From Rhinopomastus cyanomelas (lineage: Eukaryota > Chordata > Aves > Bucerotiformes > Rhinopomastidae), in assembly GCA_013400115.1 (NCBI GenBank), contig VXBP01003666.1, positions 124,001-188,000 on the forward strand: a DNA stretch of 64,000 bases. The letters are read 5' to 3'. Positions 54,755-64,000 of the stretch are shown piece after piece. Below the pieces are notes generated by a model. It was not told the origin of the DNA. It did no database searches and worked only from the letters and a program-made list of their open reading frames with translations. Numbering within the stretch: the first letter of the stretch is position 1; each line of letters begins with the position of its first letter. A program made the position numbers and the translations under genes.

Positions 54755-54760
54755 TTTATT
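54755..54760 (-). terminator. AKR7A2: Poly(A) signal of AKR7A2
   Basis: TTTATT on the plus strand is AATAAA on the minus strand, about 310 bases past the AKR7A2 stop at 55067. It marks the end of a CR1-free 3' UTR (about 54730-55066). Confidence 0.65.
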
Positions 54761-55066
54761 CTCACAGAATTATTTAGGATCAAGTGAAAGCAGAACTGGG
54801 GCTTTCCCCAGCCCCATGGCCATTTTCCCCAATCAATCCCAGTGCTAAATCACTGTGAGCTGAGGCTCTGGAAGGGGAGAAGGTGCAAGGCACGCCCATG
54901 GGGCAGGTGCCAACAGTGTGAGTGGATCCTACAAAGTTCTGTTAGTGCAGGAAAAGTCTCAGCCTCGGTTGATGTGAGGGTGGGGTGAGCTCCTCTCCTG
55001 TGCTGAGATAGACTTGTGCTCCATCACACAGCCCCATGTCACCCCATCTTCTCCCTACCTTGGCTT

Positions 55067-60790
<5,724 letters not shown>

Positions 60791-60894
60791 ATAGCTGGAG
60801 GAACCCAGAGCCTGTGCTGACAAAGATCCGCTCTCTTTGGTTGATTTTTCATAGAATCATAGATTCATTAGGGATTGGAAGGGACCTCGAAAGA

Positions 60895-61445
60895 TTTTTC
60901 CCTGTGTTACCCATTTTCCTCAGCATGATTTAAGTATTTTTTCCCTAGATTATCTCATATTCCCAGCATTATTCAGTTTCCCCCCTATATTTTTGCATTT
61001 TTCTCTACTGTTAATTAATTTGTCCCTATATCATTCCACTTTCCCCAGCATTATTTAATTCTCCCTATGTTATCCCATTTTCCCTGTTAATCCATTTTTT
61101 CTATTGTTATTTAATTTTTCCCTGTGTTATCTCATTCCTCACAGCATTATTGTATTAATTTCCCCTATATTATCTCATTTTCCTCTGCTGTTACTTCATT
61201 TTTCCCTATATGATCCCATTTTCCCCAGCATTATTTAATTTTCCTCTATATTATCCCACTTTCCTCTTATTGTTTTTCTGTTTTCTCTACGTTGATGCAT
61301 TCTCCCCAGCATTATTTAGTTCTCCCTATGTTATCCCATTCGCCCAGTGTTCACAGAATCACAAAACATTAGGGACTGGAAATTACCTCAAAAGATCATC
61401 CAGTCCCATATTCCCTGTATTATCCCATTTTCCCCAGTATTATCC
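60895..61445 (+). repeat. AT/pyrimidine-rich minisatellite, about 40-base unit, upstream of SLC66A1
   Basis: Repeats of the form ccccagcattatttaattct-ccctatattatcccattttc, about 13 degenerate units. Two short CR1 tails (about 60850-60892 and 61352-61408) flank or interrupt it. It ends about 30 bases before the SLC66A1 start codon. Confidence 0.88.
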
Positions 61446-61477
61446 CAACAGTTTCTCTGTGAACCCATCCCTCAGCC

Positions 61478-64000
61478 ATGAGCGCAGGGCGCTGGAATGC
61501 TCTCCAGCCTGGGAATCTTTCTGAGTGTCCCAATGGCTCCCGCTGGGTGCTGGAAGTGTTCAACGAGTGCGCTGAGGACAGCAGAGACATCGCCAGTGTC
61601 GTCCTGGGTCTCATTTCCATCTGCTGCTTCGCGGCTGCATCTTTTCCGTAAGTTATCTTGTGGGATCCACCAGCCCTTGCCTTCACAGCACCACAGAACA
61701 TGGGGGACTGGAAGGGACCTCGAAAGATCATCCCATCCAATCCACCTGACACAACAGGAACCCCTACATCTAGTCACACACAAACACGGCCAGGAGGGTT
61801 TTCAACGGCTCCAGATAAGGAGATTCCACAGCCCCTCTAGGCAGCTCCTTCCAGGGCTCTGGCATCCTCACTGGGGAGAAGGTCCTTCTCATATTGATGT
61901 GGAACGTCCTGACACCCACCCTTCACATATTGATCAACGTTCATGGGGTCACCCCTCAGGCTCCTTTTTTCCCAGCTCAAGAGCCCCAGTTCCCTCAGCC
62001 TTTCCTTATCAGGGAAATGCTCCCCTCCCTCCAGCAGCTCTGTGTCCTTCTGGCACTGAGGGGCCCACAACTGGACCAAATAAATTGATTCTCTCTGAGT
62101 CATCCTTCAAGCATAAACTTCCTCAAAACTTGACCTCTCTGCAGCAAAAACCATCTGGGGTTGGGAAATAGGGAGTGAGCAAGGAGATTCATCCCCAAAG
62201 CCTTGTTTGTTCCTATAATTGGTCCTATAATTCTTGTGCTGCCAGAGTCAGCCGACTGCGATGCAGTCCCTGCAGGTTGTGGCTGGAACAAACAGCTCCA
62301 GGAGCTCTGGGCTGCTGGAGGGTGCTGGGGCAGAGTGCAATGTGGGGTTCACATTCCCTCCAGCTGCATCAGCTGATGATTTCGTAACTGCAGAGATGGT
62401 TCCTGCTTCTCCTCTGCTGCCTTCTGGCCCCAGACAAGGGACAGATCACAAGGGGTTGACAACGGTCAGGAGGTTGCTATGAGCACCCAGCAGGGTCACA
62501 AGGCTGCTTCCCAGGACAGTTTACAGGGGAGCACCTCCTTTTCACTCCAGGAATTCTCTGCTTTTCCTCCCCTTCCTCCTGTGGAAGTTGTGAAGTGATG
62601 GAGGTGGGAGCAAGGGGGGATCCTGGGGATGGTCCCCAAGTAGCGCTGAACCAGCTAGGGTTATGGTTGGGGTATCTGCTCTCTCTGTCTGCAGGCAGTT
62701 CTACCAGGCCTGCAAAACCGGCAACATGGACCGAGCCCTCTCCATCTATTTCTTGCTGGGATGGCTGGGGGGAGATGTCCTGAACCTCATCGGCTCCTTC
62801 CTGGCCAATCAGTTGCCCCTGCAGGTACCAACTGACTTACTGGGGCCGGAGCAACTAAGAAACTCCTGGAACTCCACGGGGCTGGGGGTGGGCTGGGTGA
62901 TTAATCCAGCAGTGGGAACCAGAGACCCTTACAGCCTGGGGCTGCTCTTGTCTCTCCCTCCTTCTCTCCCCCCTTTTTTTCCTCCAGGGCTACTCCCTTC
63001 TCCCTCCCACAGGAGCTGCCCCCTTCTCTCTCCCCCCAGGGCTGCTCCCCTCTCCCTCCCCAGGGCACTGACGGTAGTCACAGCCCTTTCGGGGAACCCT
63101 CCCACAGGCAGGACTGACCCCTCCTCTCCCCACAGGTTTACACCGCCATTTACTACGTGCTGGCAGACCTGGTGATGCTGTCCCTCTACAGCTACTACAA
63201 AGCCAAGAACCAGGGCGCAGGATGTGAGTTGGGGTTACGAGGAGGGTGGGAAGAGGGGGTTCCATGAGCTGTGGAGGCAGGATCAGGGAGGGAATCCCCT
63301 GGGAGGTGCAAGGGGACAGAGCTGCAGCAGGCAGGAGCCTCTTGCTGCCAGCTGAGGATGGTTTTTGTGGATAACCTGAACATCTCTGAGAGCTAGAGCT
63401 GGCAGGTAGCTCCTGGCTGTGCCCAGCACCTCTGCCAACCACCCTGTGCAGTTTGCTGCAGTGAGCACAGAAGGAAATGATTTACCTGTTACAGGTTGAC
63501 CAGTTACAGGGTGACTCCTCCCTGGAGCTGGAAACCACAGCCAGAGCCCCTGACTCACCCTGACAGGCAGCAGGGCTGAGCTTTTCCTGCTGTTTGAGGG
63601 TCAATGCCCCTCTCAGGGTTAGGGGCAGCCCTGACACCACGGAGGAGTCTTGCTTCTGAGAACCTGATCAGTTCTTGCAAGGCTGAACCCTGACTTACTG
63701 AGCTCTGCAGCCTTCTGTGGGCTCCCATGTGGCATCTCCCGAGACCCTGACAGCTACTGAGCTGATCACCAAAGCCTTAAGGTTGGAAAGAGCCTCAAAG
63801 ATGATCAAATCCAACCTTGAGGGTTGACGATTGAGCCGGTTAAAGCCAGTTCCACTTGTCCCATCCTCTTTTGGGGTCTGTTAGGGCCCGATATTGGGCA
63901 CTGCAGCAGTTCTGCTGTGGAAGCAGGGGTTGTTCTGGGCAGGATTCAACAGGCACTGCTGGGAGTTAAGAGGCCGAGAAGCTTTTAGACAAGAGCGTGA
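61478..64000 (+). CDS. SLC66A1: SLC66A1 (PQLC2), lysosomal cationic amino-acid exporter, 5' part, truncated at right edge
   Basis: PQ-loop protein of the lysosomal membrane exporting Arg, Lys and His. It recruits the C9orf72-SMCR8-WDR41 complex when cationic amino acids are low. Coding exons seen: 61478-61647, 62695-62824, 63136-63223, about 129 residues of about 290. The N-terminus has two N-glycosylation sequons (NLS, NGS). Then come membrane segment 1 (VVLGLISICCFAAASF), the PQ-loop motif PQFYQACKTGNMDRALS, segment 2 (FLLGWLGGDVLNLIGSFL) and segment 3 (TAIYYVLADLVMLSLYSYY). The last exon ends GA|GTGAGT with one base of a split codon. The downstream exons are outside the window. The ATG follows CTCAG, suggesting an upstream non-coding exon. 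Confidence 0.93.
61686..62085 (-). repeat. CR1 fragment, first SLC66A1 coding intron
   Basis: Starts acagcaccacagaacatgggggactgg and lacks a central block after gtggaacgtc; about 400 bases. Confidence 0.83.
62945..63068 (+). repeat. Pyrimidine-rich tandem repeat with acceptor-like ends, SLC66A1 intron
   Basis: Three to four units of about 25 bases, each a C/T tract ending CAGG(G/A)GCTGC or similar. Located 70-190 bases before the true acceptor at 63135. Confidence 0.7.
63765..63870 (-). repeat. Short CR1-like tail near the right edge
   Basis: Reads ttaaggttggaaagagcctc then atgatcaaatccaacc, matching CR1 3' ends; about 100 bases of an old copy. Confidence 0.55.

Noticed and set aside
61497..62171. 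224-codon plus frame overlapping the first SLC66A1 coding exon
   Set aside because: It is out of frame with the conserved SLC66A1 protein and runs through intron and CR1 sequence.

Overview
The window is vertebrate nuclear DNA, almost certainly avian. It holds five protein-coding genes split into many short exons with GT-AG introns. The spaces between exons are packed with CR1 LINE fragments, the main retrotransposon of birds. CR1 pieces make up roughly a third of the window (estimated by eye), far above the usual bird level. That points, as an inference only, to a CR1-rich lineage such as the woodpeckers and their relatives (Piciformes). No bacterial, viral or CRISPR-like content was found.

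Layout, left to right. (1) UBR4, minus strand: 28 coding exons (about residues 1-1285 of a protein of about 5,180) between 31177 and 392, running off the left edge. (2) EMC1, minus strand: complete, 23 coding exons, 49033 to 32146, 984 residues. (3) MRTO4, plus strand: complete, 8 exons, 49210 to 53392, 243 residues. (4) AKR7A2-type aldo-keto reductase, minus strand: complete, 7 exons, 60087 to 55067, 326 residues. (5) SLC66A1 (PQLC2), plus strand: first three coding exons, 61478 to 63223, then off the right edge. Exon borders were set by reading splice sites and checking that reading phase carries across every junction; all junctions close in frame. The same gene neighbourhood is found in mammals (human 1p36.13).

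The genes do not form one pathway. UBR4 is a giant E3 ligase, EMC1 an ER membrane-protein insertase subunit, MRTO4 a 60S ribosome assembly factor, AKR7A2 an aldehyde reductase, and SLC66A1 a lysosomal cationic amino-acid exporter. They are linked by shared regulatory DNA. EMC1 and MRTO4 start head to head with 176 bases between their start codons. AKR7A2 and SLC66A1 are also head to head across a CpG island. The EMC1 poly(A) signal lies about 270 bases upstream of the UBR4 start codon.

The most interesting points are non-coding. Perfect TISU initiator elements overlap the start codons of both UBR4 and EMC1. Perfect NRF1 motifs sit in two of the three promoters. There are three unrelated minisatellites, one with a 54-base unit. 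CR1 copies are nested inside other CR1 copies, and an in-frame Arg/Ala-rich extension lies upstream of AKR7A2. I found no convincing new biological system; the window is a conserved housekeeping gene cluster in a repeat-rich setting.
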